Below are positions 1 through 11,766 of a stretch of 64,000 bases of DNA, one piece after another. Below the pieces are notes generated by a model. The model was not told the DNA's origin. It was given only the letters and a program-made list of their open reading frames with translations, and ran no database searches. A program made the position numbers and the translations under genes. The stretch's first letter is position 1. Every line of letters starts with the position of its first letter. Origin of the DNA: Fistulifera solaris (taxonomy: Eukaryota > Bacillariophyta > Bacillariophyceae > Naviculales > Stauroneidaceae); the NCBI GenBank assembly GCA_030295235.1, contig AP026126.1, forward strand, positions 682,001-746,000. Reading direction: 5' to 3'.

Positions 1-1161
1 TCCCACCCCGATCCACGATATCCTCCGCTACTTGAAATAGAAAAGTCGGCTTTTGACCACCACCGAAGCGCATCGGTAAACAAGTTTCCCAATTCACATT
101 CACCGGCTTTACAGCGTCGATAGTCTCCATCGCGACTGGCAGGCATAAAGGTAGCCTGGCCAACTACTGGATCATTCGCGGCTGCCTGGTTCGCTTGCTC
201 CCTTAAAGCGGCAATATTTGACGCGTACTCTTCATCTTTCAGAGTACCATTTAAGGTGTCCAAGCCATGTCCAATAAACTCGACACCGGTCACGCTTTTC
301 CCATCTGGGCTGAGCGTAAGTGTGTGATGATAGTATTCATCCGAATTGAGATCGACGCTCGTAACCCATACGCTATCAACTTTTTGAGGAATCTCGAAAG
401 CTGGGTCGTTTCCATCGACATCAATAAAAAAGCGCAGGGGGGTTTGTGTGGTTGGTGACGGCTGTCTTAAATACTTCGTATTTTTCAAAACTATCAGCGA
501 AAACAACAACAGGAATCCAACATCGGGTGTCACTATGGTCAGTTCGGTTCAAGAACGTATCGTAAATGCCGTAAATTTCACCAGAGCAACCGTTCTGAAC
601 ATTGATACGCGCAATATAATCAAGTACACCCAGAGTTGACTCGATTTGATTGAAAGTCATTGGCTGGCCATCATTGATATTGACGAGAACGGCCAAGCGA
701 GTTTCGTCGTCAAAAAAGACCGGTACTGTGTATCGCGACCAACTTATGCTGGGAGGTATTGCTACATTTGTGAGCAAGTAAGGAAAGTCTTCACTTTGCA
801 ACCCCGACAAGTCTCGCTGAGAAATGTCAAAGTCCCCATTGTGTTGTGTCAAAAGACTCGGAGGGGCCGTGAAGACACGAAAACCGAAAATGTCTTGAAA
901 GACTAATCGATTGACATTCCATACCAGTGGATGCATCTGCACAAAGGGACTGTCTCTATCCGCAAAAGGTAGAACGAGCGAGGGCTCCCCTTTTCCGTAG
1001 TATCGCAAGAAAGCCGTAACAGCAGCCACTCCGCCTAAGCAAGATTCGTCCTGTGCATCCGCACAATCCGTCAGCTCTCCGCTTAACAAAGGCGCCCCCG
1101 AAAGAACGAAATGTATCGTTTTGTTCACTATCGTTGCATTCATGTTGTCTTGTTCGCTCAT
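1..1161 (-). CDS. 5'-nucleotidase-like metallophosphatase, partial
   Basis: The gene runs off the left edge. I start it at the ATG at 1161; the open frame extends upstream only through a GTG. The first part matches the calcineurin-like domain of UshA/5'-nucleotidases (CLGGVAAVTAFLRYYG, FPYLLTNV). The last visible part matches the 5'-nucleotidase C-terminal domain (ECELGNLFTDALRWW, then ISSSGGYRG). The two parts are in different frames joined at a run of six C near 433; reading five C gives one continuous frame (NPLRFFIDVDGND). I cannot find the usual metal-binding motifs (D-x-H, GNH-E/D, GHSH) at their expected places, so hydrolase activity is doubtful. No signal peptide follows the chosen start. 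Family assignment is good; function is uncertain. Confidence 0.7.
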
Positions 1162-2091
1162 GGTGATGAGTATAAAAAGTTCGTTTTTGATGAGAATGTC
1201 TACATAAAGTAGAAAGCGAAACGAAAGCGTAAAGCGTAACACACCCTCGAATCTCCGATGCAGATACCACCGGGGGCCCGGGGGCAAAGAAAGCACGATA
1301 GGGGCGAGGATGGCCTTTTCAAGAATTCTTGGTCCTTTTTACTTTCTGCCTCGGACCTCGGCCGTCGGAGTTCGGAGTTACCAGGTATTTACAGACAGTT
1401 CGAGATGGCGCATGTCGCTCGTGCGATTGGGCATTGGGATTGGGATTGGGGTTCCTTTTGAAAACAAATAGATCGATACTAAATTATTTTGTTAAGGTTG
1501 AGTTCTCACCTTGAATATCCTTGAATATGAACGTTTAACCGCTCATTAACTGTGTCGACGCAAATGGATAATATACTAGGAATCAAGTTACGTTTCGCTT
1601 TTATTGTACTTGAAGACTGTTGAATTGTTGAATTTCAAGAGGACCACAATTATGACCCTTTATCTTAAATCCTTTATCGCTCGTAAACTTAGAGTATGAC
1701 TGCGCTGTAGTTACGGTTACCAAAGGAGTGGTTACGGAGTATGATTTTTAGATTGTAATCACATGTTACATGTGACAGGCTAAACTAGCTATGGAGGTTA
1801 GCAGTTAGAGAGGGATTAAAATCTCTGGTCAATTGGGATTATCAGATGCCTTTTACAAAGCTAGCAATGCAGCCTTCAACTGACAAAACTAGCTTGAAAG
1901 TCGCCTTATCCATGTGTTAAACACGGACTAGACCCGAAGGCAATTACGCGGATGAAGTTGACTTTGTTAAGGAAGGAAATGGCTGGATTTTTTAGTCGAC
2001 ACGAATTCGTCATGACCAACAAACTGTTTCTTTACAAAGCGCCAAGCGCACTGCCATCGTTTATTTAGTGTTGTCAACCAATCGTTTCAAA
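1162..2091. other. intergenic, no gene seen
   Basis: About 0.9 kb with no convincing coding frame. It holds a short GGGATT tandem run near 1433-1452 and one copy of the 9-mer TACTCCGTA (minus strand, 1733-1741) that recurs in other gaps. Confidence 0.6.
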
Positions 2092-5000
2092 TTATGACGT
2101 CTTTGCACGCTTCGCGTTTTGAATCTTCTCCTTCTTACCATCAGAACGGTACTTGCGTTTCAGCCTAGCCTTCCTCACGGCTTCCAATCTGACTTCCTTT
2201 TGAGCATTCGACTTATCAACCTGAGTTTTTCGTTCCTCTTTCTTCGTTTTTCGAATCGCCTGCTTCGCTTTACGGATTGTGTTCAATGCTTGAATGAAAC
2301 TTTCCTTGCGTTTCTCATCGGCCTCCATTATGACCGCTCTTTTGGCTAGGTAGCCTTTCTTATTTCGCTGGCGCTCATCTTTAGGCTTGCTAGCATACGG
2401 TAAGGCTTCTTCGAGTTTTTTCGGCACAACGAGTTTTGTCTTGACTTGTTCAGGACGTTCGACAGGCTTATAAATTGAATCAGGATTCACTTCGATCGGA
2501 GTCTGAGTCTCAAGTTGTAACTGTATCGAGTGCAGCCAGTAAGTTTCGATATTCTTCTCCCGACGTCTTTCGTAGTCAAACTTACCTGTGTCTTCCCTTT
2601 CATGGACCTCCATCCGCTCAACCCGTTCTCCGATATATGGTTAGTGACTGGGTTATAGTAACGCTTGATATCTACCGGCATCCAAGTGCGACAGAAAACG
2701 ATGTCTGACATTAGAATCTTGTCTTCAAAAGTCGCACGAAAAGACCCTGGCTGGCCTTCCCGGAGCGCTTTTTTAATCGACCCTCGAATTCCGCTGACGG
2801 TTTTTATACTTGCGCCTTCAAATCGACTTACTTCCAGGTCGCTGTTAAACATCCCTGAAATAAATGCCGTGTTTTTGTATATTTTCGAAGGGGTACCTAC
2901 GAGCTTGAGCTTTTTCACGACAGGAAATGAAGCATTCAACTCCAAAACCACTCCGGTTGCCGCTATACGGAAGCCCGAAATATTGTCTGTCACCCTTTGA
3001 ATCGCCAGAATTCCTGTATTTGGTGGACATTGAGGACCATAGAACGTAGCAAAACAGTGCATATGCTCTGGCGTATACTTGACATGTCGCTGGCGCCCAT
3101 TAGTATCCTCAGTGGATCTGTTAATCACGGGTGAGAAGACTGCGTTTGTATGGCATTGTGTGGTATGCATCATACTTACAAAACTGGAATGCTCTGGAAA
3201 CGTCTCCAACCAATCGAAAATACGAGAGGGTCGTTGCTTCGAAGAATTTTCTTGTGCCATCTGTGCTTCTTAAACCGACATCTAGTAAGAGAGAGAGAGG
3301 TTTCCTGAGTTGTCAGTCCTCCTAAAACTAGAGGCATCTTTGGATCAAACCCGGTAACGAACCCCGACGGTATCCCTTCAATTTTCACTCTACAGTACAA
3401 TCCCTGACGGAAACCTTCATGGCGCAATCGTGACCGCTCTCCATCAATACCAAATTCTTCTTTATTCCTAGCTAGGCGAGCTTCCTTTTCCCTTTTCAAA
3501 GCCTCGATATATTCGTTTTCAGCAGACTCATCATTCATGTCACCACCATCTTGCTTTTTCTCGTTGTCATAGTCGTTGTCAAATTTACTTTTTTGTTCAG
3601 CCTTCTTTTTTGCATAATAATCACGAAGCTCTTCGTCCGTCAGACCTTCTAAAGGTAAATCATCAACTGAATCATTCGCATCTCGACTGGAAGAAGTGAA
3701 TTTTTCTCCACTTTCAAGATCTTCGAAGTCTCCGTACTCTTCTTCCTCTTCTTTTCCCCAATTTCCAGTCACAAATTTGTTGCGAATATTTTCAACTAAA
3801 CATCCATCGCTATCTTCCAACCAAGGAGTAACATTCAGAGGAGCTTCGACCATTCGACAAGAGTCTTCCTCGTCCAAGACTAACGCCTCTACGTGGTTGG
3901 ACCCAGAAAGAGAGTTTACTGCACGCGATCCAGTTAACTTTGGCTTGAAAAACTCATCGTCATCATCGGATGAACTTTCGTCCTCGTCTTCGAGCCCCAC
4001 GTGGTTCATGCTGGCTTTGTGCGATTGACCGTAGACAAGCTCTTGAAGATTTATCATTCCTGATTCTCGCTCCAAAAATGATTGCTTAGCCCGTTCCGCG
4101 ATACTGGACTTCCAGTGATTGACTCCCACAGATGTTGCTTCGCCTTCGCCTTCAATTACGTCTTCATCGTCGCTACTTTCTGTGCCTTCTTCCTCCGCTT
4201 CTTCGTCGACTTCGTTATCTGCTAACTCCTCGTCTTCTTCTTCGTCAGTGTTTTCATTGCCACTATCGCTTTCACTTTCTTCATCACTACCACTTTCAAT
4301 GTTTTTATCCGCATCACCCAGGGCATCTCCTCGACGAGGAGGCCGACGCTGATTTGTGTCATACTCCTCTGACTCCGAGTCGTCGTCATCGCCCTCCTCC
4401 TCACTATCAGAAGATGACTCGTCAACTACAATGGCTTTGCTGCCTTTGAAAATCCGAAAGGACGACTTCTTCATTTTTTCATCGACACTCGTTCTAACAT
4501 CTTGCAGATTCTTTAACATACCAGCAGGTGCATCTGAATCGTACTCCACTTCTTCTTCCTCTACCTCATCTTTTCGAAATCGCCATCTTCCTCTTTGCGT
4601 CTCGAAACTATCGCTAAATTTTCCTTTTTGGTATAGTTGGCTTGTCGAATGTCAATGTAAACAGCGTCCTTGTCGAAAGTGACAGCCCCTACATCCGAAA
4701 GCGGAGCAAACAGCAGTGCATCTTTCTTGCTAAGTGTCGTCCGATCACGCTCCTTGTCTGGTAGCGGACAAGGATCCGGCAAAACACTAATATCCGCCAT
4801 GTCGTAATCCCCGACTCCAATTAGATGAACTTTCATCTTCGGATTCAGATGCGTCCCACGAACAAATCCATAAAATACCATTGTTCGATCGCATTCTGGA
4901 TCATTTTCCACATCGTTAGGATTTGTTATATCTTCATGTCGATCAACAACAATGTACGGGTGGGTATTTTTCCATACAAGAGGTCGGAACTGCGGTATGA

Positions 5001-5795
5001 ATAAACGAGTCAGATGAGCGATTTCAAACCATTCTATCCAGCAGAAAAAACGCACCTTTGCTCGAGAAATAAAGAGAGTGAGCTGTTTCACTTCATGTTT
5101 CAAATATTTTCCGTTGATTACACCGGAAAAGTAAAGCATCTTTGCTCCATCGTAAATCTCGGTCCAGAAACGTTGCTTCAACAGCTTCTTTGTCTTTCTC
5201 AAATTCTTTGCCGTTTTGAACTGATCCAAATGCGTGAAAACTCCCATAACTTTCGGGAAACCATGCGTTTGCAAAATATTGAGAAATTCGAATGTCTCCA
5301 TTTCGAAGCCAAACTTAGCGTCGACGCACAAGAGAACGAGGTCGGCGATCTTGGCGCAATCGAGCATACCTGCCGTATCGTTCGGGCACTCGAGAAGGGT
5401 AATACGTTTCTTCTTCCCCGTAACCACAGTAATGGGTCCAGTGACGACAGTCAAGTTGTGATTGGTATACATTTTGACGAGCGAACGAATGAGTGTTGAC
5501 TTGCCGACGCCTGGCGGTCCCATGACAACTACCATGGTCGGAGGAGTCTCGTGTAACTCCGTAGCTCTGCGATCATGAAGCGGCACGTATTCTTTCTTTT
5601 GCGATCGATCAAGGTTTCTTTGAATATTTCGTTTGGTACGAACGACATTAGCAACGGAAAAGGCTCGGTGATTGTGGCGCTCGACTCGCGTGTTGTCCTT
5701 CTTTGCTTTTTTTGTCTTTTTTTCTTTTCCTTAGCTCCGACACCGGCTTTCCGGCCTTTGTGCGAGTGATGCTCAATTTTATCTCCTTTCTCCAT
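2092..5795 (-). CDS. BMS1: Ribosome biogenesis GTPase BMS1
   Basis: BMS1 is the nucleolar GTPase that acts with RCL1 in early 40S subunit (SSU processome) assembly. Four exons: 5795-5056, 4989-3180, 3117-2586 and 2520-2092, with GT-AG introns of 66, 62 and 65 nt. The basic N-terminus precedes a P-loop (GPPGVGKST, around residue 90) and the family block [14 protein letters not shown] long acidic D/E/S-rich middle follows, then the conserved AARP2CN/C-terminal blocks ([50 protein letters not shown]) and a lysine-rich tail. The first intron is in frame and easily mistaken for coding. The reading frame breaks at two A7 runs near 5711-5727 and at an A4 run near 4573; reading A6, A6 and A5 gives an uninterrupted protein of about 1169 residues. 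BMS1 is essential, so I regard these as sequence errors. Confidence 0.95.
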
Positions 5796-6055
5796 GTTGA
5801 TAATGAGAATGGGACAATAGATTTAGCGCATTGCTAACTTGCGCATGTGATGAAGAAAAAGATGAAAGAAAAAAAGAACGAAACGCAGGATGCGATTTTT
5901 TGGATGGTGTCCTGTGCAGTGGACGGTTGAACGGTGGACAGACGCACAGTGACTTCATGTGTACATGTAAATGGAGCTCGCTTAGGTGAATCAATTAGTT
6001 TACCCATTTTAATTAAATCTAAGTGTGAACAATTTAAGGTGATTATTTGAAAAAG

Positions 6056-7060
6056 CTATTCGAAAGAGGAGCTTTTGCTTTGTACATAGCGGCCCAGCCT
6101 TTCATCAATTTCTTGCACTCGCTTCACGAGACCTGGATCAACCCCACCGGGTATGCCGCTGAATCCATCAAGAGCTTCGGTGGTCAACAATTTCATTTCA
6201 GACGCAAAGCTTAGCCCCCGTACCATCAACCCGGCATCCAAGACAGCCAAACATTCTACCAAATCATCATACCCCACCAACTGACCAAGCACTTGCGCCG
6301 CTTCTCCTAAATCCCCACTCAGTTCTTCCACGACTCTCGCCTGAATAATTCGGAGTACTTGTAGCAATCGCGAGCTTTCTTTGGTTATTCGTGGAGAATT
6401 TGCGATTCGTTCGCATTCGCCCTCTAAGTGCCGGAGAAACCCAGCTGTCAAATTTTCCTGCGACAAGATGCGATCCAACGAATCCTCACGTTCCCTTTCT
6501 GTCAAATTCTGATCCGAAATCGTTCGTATAATTTTTCCAAGAAGTTCTTTGTTGCTGTTATCCATTCCCACGGCTTCCTCGACAAAGCCTTCCGCGAAGG
6601 AAAAAATTACATCAATGGCTTCTGACACTTGTTCTCCCGCTGCTTCTCCTTGCTCGTGCACCGTCTTGGTCAAAATATCTTGCACTATCCCAACGCCACG
6701 TTCACCATCCGACATGATGTCCAGAACCAGCGGAATCTGCTTGGTCAAGTACGACGGAATGTGAGTCGGATCTTTCACTGACAGTATTTGATCCACAAGA
6801 AGACGAAAATCTCGTTTTCGATCTTCGAATTTGGAATCCTCAACTTCTTTGGGTAGATATTGATGTCCATCTTCACCGGAAGCGGGGCCGTATTTCGGAA
6901 GTGCCGCCCATCGAATCCGATCGTCATGAAGAGAGGTGCTACATCTCGCCGTCTCTCTGTGGAAAGGATGACTTGGTGAAAACCCTCGAACGCTTGGCTC
7001 CGCTATCCAAAGCATTATTGTTATTATTGTAGTTGTAATTTTATTCATTCTCGACCGCAT
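6056..7060 (-). CDS. Predicted secreted or plastid protein, unknown function
   Basis: A 334-residue protein if started at the ATG at 7060. The open frame goes 42 nt further up, but only through a TTG. The N-terminus has basic residues, a hydrophobic stretch (ITTTIITIMLWIAEPSVRG) and then FSPSHPF. This resembles a signal peptide plus a plastid transit peptide with F at the cleavage site. The rest is helical and soluble, with many E, L and R residues, and a conserved-looking end (GIPGGVDPGLVKRVQEIDERLGRY). I recognise no family. It is convergent neither with BMS1 nor the RING gene; the RING gene lies divergently 505 bp upstream. Confidence 0.65.
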   Translation of the reverse strand: MRSRMNKITTTIITIMLWIAEPSVRGFSPSHPFHRETARCSTSLHDDRIRWAALPKYGPASGEDGHQYLPKEVEDSKFEDRKRDFRLLVDQILSVKDPTHIPSYLTKQIPLVLDIMSDGERGVGIVQDILTKTVHEQGEAAGEQVSEAIDVIFSFAEGFVEEAVGMDNSNKELLGKIIRTISDQNLTEREREDSLDRILSQENLTAGFLRHLEGECERIANSPRITKESSRLLQVLRIIQARVVEELSGDLGEAAQVLGQLVGYDDLVECLAVLDAGLMVRGLSFASEMKLLTTEALDGFSGIPGGVDPGLVKRVQEIDERLGRYVQSKSSSFE

Positions 7061-7565
7061 CTTGATTGATGTCTCGCTTGCTTTCTTTGCGATAAGCAAC
7101 AAAATCCCGAAAATGGTGGATGGTGGGCCAGCGGATCGTCGTCCCCCGTTTGCCGAGACTAGAGATTTCAGTCATGAAACAGCATGCGATTTTTTCGTCC
7201 AGCTTCTCATTTGTGGCTGTAGTCCACGCTATCAACGGAAAGTGACTTCGACAAAAATTAGTATTAGAAAGTCTGTAGACTAATGACTTACCTCAGAAAA
7301 GTCTTCAATGAAAAGTACTTTGGACCCTGGACTCACGCGTAGGAATGTCGGAATGTCCCTCGTCCGCTTCCCTCATCTTTCCCACCGCACTTCAAACAGA
7401 AAACACGATGAGAAAGACCCCGAACATCAAAAAAAAGTCTTCAGTGAACCACTAGCATCAACCATTATAGTTCTAATAACCAAGGAAGAGAGACACACTA
7501 AGGTAAAACGAGTGTGTGTTCCATTACCACAAACAAATCACAAGAGAGCAAGTTGAGAAGAAGAA
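7061..7565. other. divergent intergenic region
   Basis: 505 bp between the divergent unknown-protein and RING genes; probably holds both promoters. No clear TATA box or repeat was seen. Confidence 0.5.
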
Positions 7566-8462
7566 ATGAGCTCCGAATCGGGCGAATACTCCTCGTCTCG
7601 CATGAATTCACTTGACATTCTAGCTGCCACTTTCTTTGTTGTCGCTGGCGCTTGGCTTATCATCGCTCTAGTGTATTCCTACTTTGTGATTATATTTTTA
7701 AGACTTCGGGCACGAGGCGAGTTGAACTCGATCTACGAGGAAGATTTTGGTCGAGTTTACTTGTGTGGCAGCACTCGATTCTACATTTCATTTGGTGGCA
7801 TCTTCCGCCGATACATTCGCCATATACAACCAGAGCCTTCGCCTGGAGAGCAAGTGATTCAATCAGTCAAATTCATGACCCGAGCGGAACGGCGAGAAGC
7901 CATGGAAATATTATTGTACAATTCAGTGGATAAGGGGTCTTCGAGGGTCGAAAATAAGCTCGAAAAGGCGCTATCCCACGAAAAGGACCCTGAACTCGGC
8001 CAAGCGAGTTCCGCATCAGATGATTATCTAGATGCCAATCCAGATACTACTTCCTCGCAAGAACCAGTCTGCTCGATTTGTTTGGGAGAATACGAACCGG
8101 ATGACTATATACTGCGATCCAAAACATGTCCTCACGAATTTCACAAAGCGTGTGTCATGGATTGGCTTCAGCGCCAAATCAACACGGAATGCCCTTGTTG
8201 CCGCTCGCCAATGGTCGACGAGGAGGATGTTTGGGCTACGGTGAAAAAACAAAGAAAGTCGAAGAAGAAGAAGGTATCTCGACACGAAGTCATCTCCAAA
8301 GTCCTTCGGAAAAGGTCGGATCTCTCCGACAGTGGCCGAAATAATACCAGTGATGGAAACGATTCCAACAGTAGCTCCGAATCGACCGTACCCGAGTCAC
8401 TACCGCGACGTGACTTACGAATAGAGTCAAGCGATACCAGTCAGAATTTGCCTGAACCGTAA
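7566..8462 (+). CDS. Membrane-anchored RING-H2 E3 ubiquitin ligase
   Basis: A 298-residue single-exon protein. One transmembrane helix lies near residues 17-45 (ILAATFFVVAGAWLIIALVYSYFV). A RING-H2 finger follows at about residues 168-212: CSIC, then CPHEFHKACVMDWL, then CPCCR, with the C3-H2-C3 spacing of ATL/RNF-type ligases. A lysine-rich and then serine-rich tail follows. The family transfers ubiquitin from an E2 to substrates at membranes; the substrate here is unknown. The start is the first ATG, preceded by an A/G-rich leader. No frame break is seen. Confidence 0.88.
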   Translation: MSSESGEYSSSRMNSLDILAATFFVVAGAWLIIALVYSYFVIIFLRLRARGELNSIYEEDFGRVYLCGSTRFYISFGGIFRRYIRHIQPEPSPGEQVIQSVKFMTRAERREAMEILLYNSVDKGSSRVENKLEKALSHEKDPELGQASSASDDYLDANPDTTSSQEPVCSICLGEYEPDDYILRSKTCPHEFHKACVMDWLQRQINTECPCCRSPMVDEEDVWATVKKQRKSKKKKVSRHEVISKVLRKRSDLSDSGRNNTSDGNDSNSSSESTVPESLPRRDLRIESSDTSQNLPEP

Positions 8463-8636
8463 ACATTACTTGGTATGACAGATAGGACGTACCTGGTACC
8501 TCCGTATCAATTAATGACAGATAACCATTAACCTTAAATAATGAATAGTAGTAGTCAGTACGACCATAAAGCATTTTCTACACGACCAAGATTAGAGATA
8601 AAGCTATCCACCAAGGACTAGATAATTATTTAAAAT

Positions 8637-9645
8637 TTACTCTTCATCAGCAGCAAGTTCAGCCTTCTTCGCATCCTTCTTCGCTTGCACACGGGCCTTA
8701 CGTTCGTCGTGAGTGAGCTTGCTCTTGCGCTTGTAAGATTTGTCGGGAGTAAATTCCTTCTTTTCAGAAGGACTGGGATCCTCACGAATCTTTTCGTGCA
8801 CTCCCTCGTACAATTCTTCCAAACCATCACCAGCAATATCGTTTTCAAGGAACGACTTGAAGTGCGATTGGTACTTGGCATTATCTTCCTCCTCCAAGTA
8901 TTCCATGTACTCGGAAACGTGTCCACCAAAGATGCGTTCGCGGTGCATGTCGGCATCGTATTCCTTGGTGTCGCGGTCGTACCCGGGGAATCGCTTCTCG
9001 GAGTGTGGAATGTCCAAACCACCGTCGGCGGCGCCCTTCAAGGCACCGAAAATACGGCAACCCGTGCTGGTGGTGCGGCAACCAACATCCAAAAAAACAA
9101 CGGAAGGGCTTCTTGTCGTCATCGACTTCATCGACGTAGTACTTCTTATTGTCGTAGTCGGTGCTAACAATTTGTCCATCGACTTCGGTGTTGCCCTCGT
9201 AGACATCATCGAGTCCAAGTTTCTGCAAAACACGACGGGCGACCAAAAGACCTGTGCAGTAAGCGGCGGCGTAGTTTTTCAAACCAACGGAAAGACCGTA
9301 ACGGGCGAGTTCTTTGGAAGTGGCTTGTGCGAGGACGCGGTCACCATCAATGAGCGAATACACAATCTGGCAGATGACTTGCTGGTTGGTGAATCGGACG
9401 ACCAAACGGTACTTGGGCGACTGGTATTTGTTCTTATCCTGGCAAACAAGTCTCTTGCGCTGACGATAATCCGTTTTACCTTCACGGCGACGTCGAAACT
9501 TGACCTGGTATCGCGAAAAGTACGCTTTGGTTTTGGTGGCTTGAACAAACGGCTGTTGAAATGAAAATGAGATAATGTATCAGCAAATTGTGATTCTATT
9601 CGCAATTATCACGGATTATTTAACACTCGAATAAATGCTTACCAT
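8637..9645 (-). CDS. RPL5: 60S ribosomal protein L5 (uL18)
   Basis: Binds 5S rRNA in the large ribosomal subunit. The first exon codes only the ATG (9645-9643); a 90-nt GT-AG intron (9642-9553) follows, then exon 2 (9552-8637). Family blocks are clear: YFSRYQVKFRRRREGKTDY, NYAAAYCTGLLVARR, CRTTSTG, FGALKGAADGGL, IPHSEKRFPGYD. The frame breaks at a run of seven T (coding sense) near 9094. Reading six T gives PFRCFLDVGCRTT, which aligns with the family, and a normal length of 305 residues. This is an obvious essential gene, so the break is most likely a sequence error. Confidence 0.96.
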
Positions 9646-9927
9646 GGTGAAAGAGTTGATGTTGAACGGTTAATTGTTTGTTTGCAACGACTTTTGTTTT
9701 CCAGAGGAGAGACCGTCGTTTCTTCATCCCTTATTTTAGTAGAGCGGTAAACGAGGATCGAATTTGATACACGAACTATTTTGAGTCCCACGTCGGCTCC
9801 CTTTGATGTTTTGATCCGTTGCGGATAAACAGGTCGACCCCAACATTTTGTGAAAGAATACCTGGTAGTTGATCGATCTTAAAAAGAAAACATTAAACTA
9901 ACTATTACATAAACAACAAATAAAACT

Positions 9928-10608
9928 ATGACAGAATCATTTCTCGAACGAGTCGCTAACGATATGCTCGAGGCATCCGAAAAGCTCGTAAATGGCGTCG
10001 AAGAAGGCCTGGCCATTCTGTTTTCAAGCGAGAGCCAAACCGCGGAGGAAACTCCACCACCGCAATCAGTAGCAGAAGAATGGGACGACGAAACCATGGC
10101 CGAGGAATTTGTGTTGCAATCATCATCACCCTTGAGCGGAATTGCCGAAAGTGTCATGGGAAATATTTTACAGGGACAGCAAACACCACAAACGTTTATG
10201 GAACACTTTCACGCGTTCCGGTACGCGATTACTTGGTCCGAACCCTTTGTCATAGGACTTATCGCGTTTCAAGCTATCATGTTGTTGTTGACTTTGTGGG
10301 TGTCACGCAAAAATCAAAGTTTGGCGCCGCGTGTCATTCTCATGTTACTGATCTTGGGATTGGTGCGCTTGGCAGAGCGATGGAATGAACTGGGCGCTCG
10401 GCACTGGCGCAGCTTTGCTACACAGAATTACTTTGATCGACACGGGATCTTTGTTTCAATTATGCTTTGTGCTCCTCTTCTGTTCGATAGCTTGATTATG
10501 ATGATTTTGTTTCTGCGAGAAGCATCGCAGCTTTTAGTAGAAGTGAAGGCGGCGCAAATCAAACGGAAGCAAAAGGCAGCCAAGAAGCAATCAAAGAAAG
10601 ATCAATGA
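9928..10608 (+). CDS. TMEM18: TMEM18 family nuclear-membrane protein
   Basis: A 226-residue single-exon protein. The C-terminal two-thirds match TMEM18: WSEPFVIGLIAFQAIMLLL, then RLAERWNELGARHW, NYFDRHGIFVSIMLCAPLL, and a last helix followed by a strongly basic tail (KRKQKAAKKQSKK). Three to four membrane helices are visible. The first 90 residues are acidic and not part of the family. TMEM18 proteins sit in the inner nuclear envelope and are linked in animals to chromatin tethering; the role in algae is unknown. Start is the first ATG after an A-rich leader. Confidence 0.9.
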   Translation: MTESFLERVANDMLEASEKLVNGVEEGLAILFSSESQTAEETPPPQSVAEEWDDETMAEEFVLQSSSPLSGIAESVMGNILQGQQTPQTFMEHFHAFRYAITWSEPFVIGLIAFQAIMLLLTLWVSRKNQSLAPRVILMLLILGLVRLAERWNELGARHWRSFATQNYFDRHGIFVSIMLCAPLLFDSLIMMILFLREASQLLVEVKAAQIKRKQKAAKKQSKKDQ

Positions 10609-10948
10609 AGCACAATGGAAGTCGAATTCAGAGAGGAGTTAGAGTTGTAGACTCTAGCAATCGAGTTGGTTGAGTTCGGAATTCCAAAAGACTGCATGTA
10701 TCTTACCGGGACCCGCGTGCCCGACGGAAAATAACACATCACATCGGCGTCATCATCGTCGTCCTCGTTGTTGTTGCTACTCCGTACCATTCATTAGTAA
10801 AATATCATTCTTTCACAATTCCTTACAATGCTTTCTCATTCAATTTGTAAACATAGAGGATTTATTGTTCAGAGTGAAGAACTTTGAAAGCAAGAATCAA
10901 CGTAAGGTTGAATTGAAAAATAGCATTGTCACAGCAAACGCAAAACAA
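10609..10948. other. intergenic, no gene seen
   Basis: 340 bp between TMEM18 and the macro-domain gene. It contains an exact TACTCCGTA copy (10778-10786). Confidence 0.5.
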
Positions 10949-11766
10949 ATGTCCTCCAAAACGCTTTTGCTTCAACGCGTCAATCCATCTATACTCTATC
11001 GTTACCAAAGTCCACAGAAGAATCGACGATTCATCGAAATCTGGAAGACACCCTGTATTGTGAGTAAATTTGGCAAACCATCCGAAGTCCATTGCTCCAT
11101 ACTCGTCAACCCTGCCAATCCACAACTTTCCGGTGTGGCCCAATTTCCTTACTTTCCTCGGGGAGGACCCGTTCCGAAAACACCACCCCGCATTTCAGCC
11201 CATCATATTATGGGATACGTCTCCGAATGGGGTGGTATGGATGTGGGGAATGGCCTGTTGTTTCCGGTTTCGGTCATTGATGGATTGGTGCATTTGCACG
11301 GAGGATGGAAGCTGCAGGCCGAATGTAAATGGCTCTACATGAAACATGGGGGAGAGCCGTGTCCTGTGGGTTGGGCTGTGAGGACATCGGCTGGAAATGG
11401 GACGCTGGCCAAACATTACGATACAATCATTCATACTACGCCACCGTTTTATCAGTATCATGACGAACCCGAACGACGGTTGGGAGAGTGCTATCAATCC
11501 GCACTGGAAATGGCATTCACACAGCAAAGGGCATCTGCCGCGTGGCGATTCCATTACTCGGTGCTGGAGCACGTGGTTTTCCCGTGGAGGTGGCGGTGCG
11601 AGTCGCTGGGGAAAATGTATGGAACTGGTGCAACCAAAGAGACACATCCTTATCGAATCACGATGAACAGGTAGTGGCGATGGGTGTTTTAGAACATACC
11701 GTAGCTGAAGAGCTGATCAATGTTTTGTCTTTCATGGATTCCAAAGACGAGAACGGCCAATCATGA
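10949..11766 (+). CDS. Macro-domain (ADP-ribose binding) protein
   Basis: About 272 residues. The macro fold is recognised from CSILVNPANPQLSG, then GGWKLQAECKWL, CPVGWAVRTSAGNG, YDTIIHTTPPF, and finally IPLLGAGARGFPVEVAV. The last block is one frame away from the rest; a single missing base near 11525 (AAAGGG) rejoins them. Macro domains bind or hydrolyse ADP-ribose, O-acetyl-ADP-ribose or ADP-ribosyl groups. The usual glycine-rich loop after the NxAN motif is replaced by a longer segment (FPRGGPVPKTPP). I start at the ATG at 10949; longer upstream starts are non-ATG or lie outside the domain. Substrate is unknown. Confidence 0.8.

Noticed and set aside
3696-4682. Serine-rich plus-strand frames opposite BMS1
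   Set aside because: They are reverse readings of the Asp/Glu-rich segment of BMS1.
2092-5795. Reading the broken BMS1, RPL5, PSMD3, TIM21 and p23 frames as pseudogenes
   Set aside because: These are essential conserved genes, each break is one base in a homopolymer, and the protein on both sides is well conserved.
5529-5795. Separate small basic gene at the N-terminus of BMS1
   Set aside because: Its start matches the BMS1 N-terminus and joins the GTPase once two A7 runs are read as A6.
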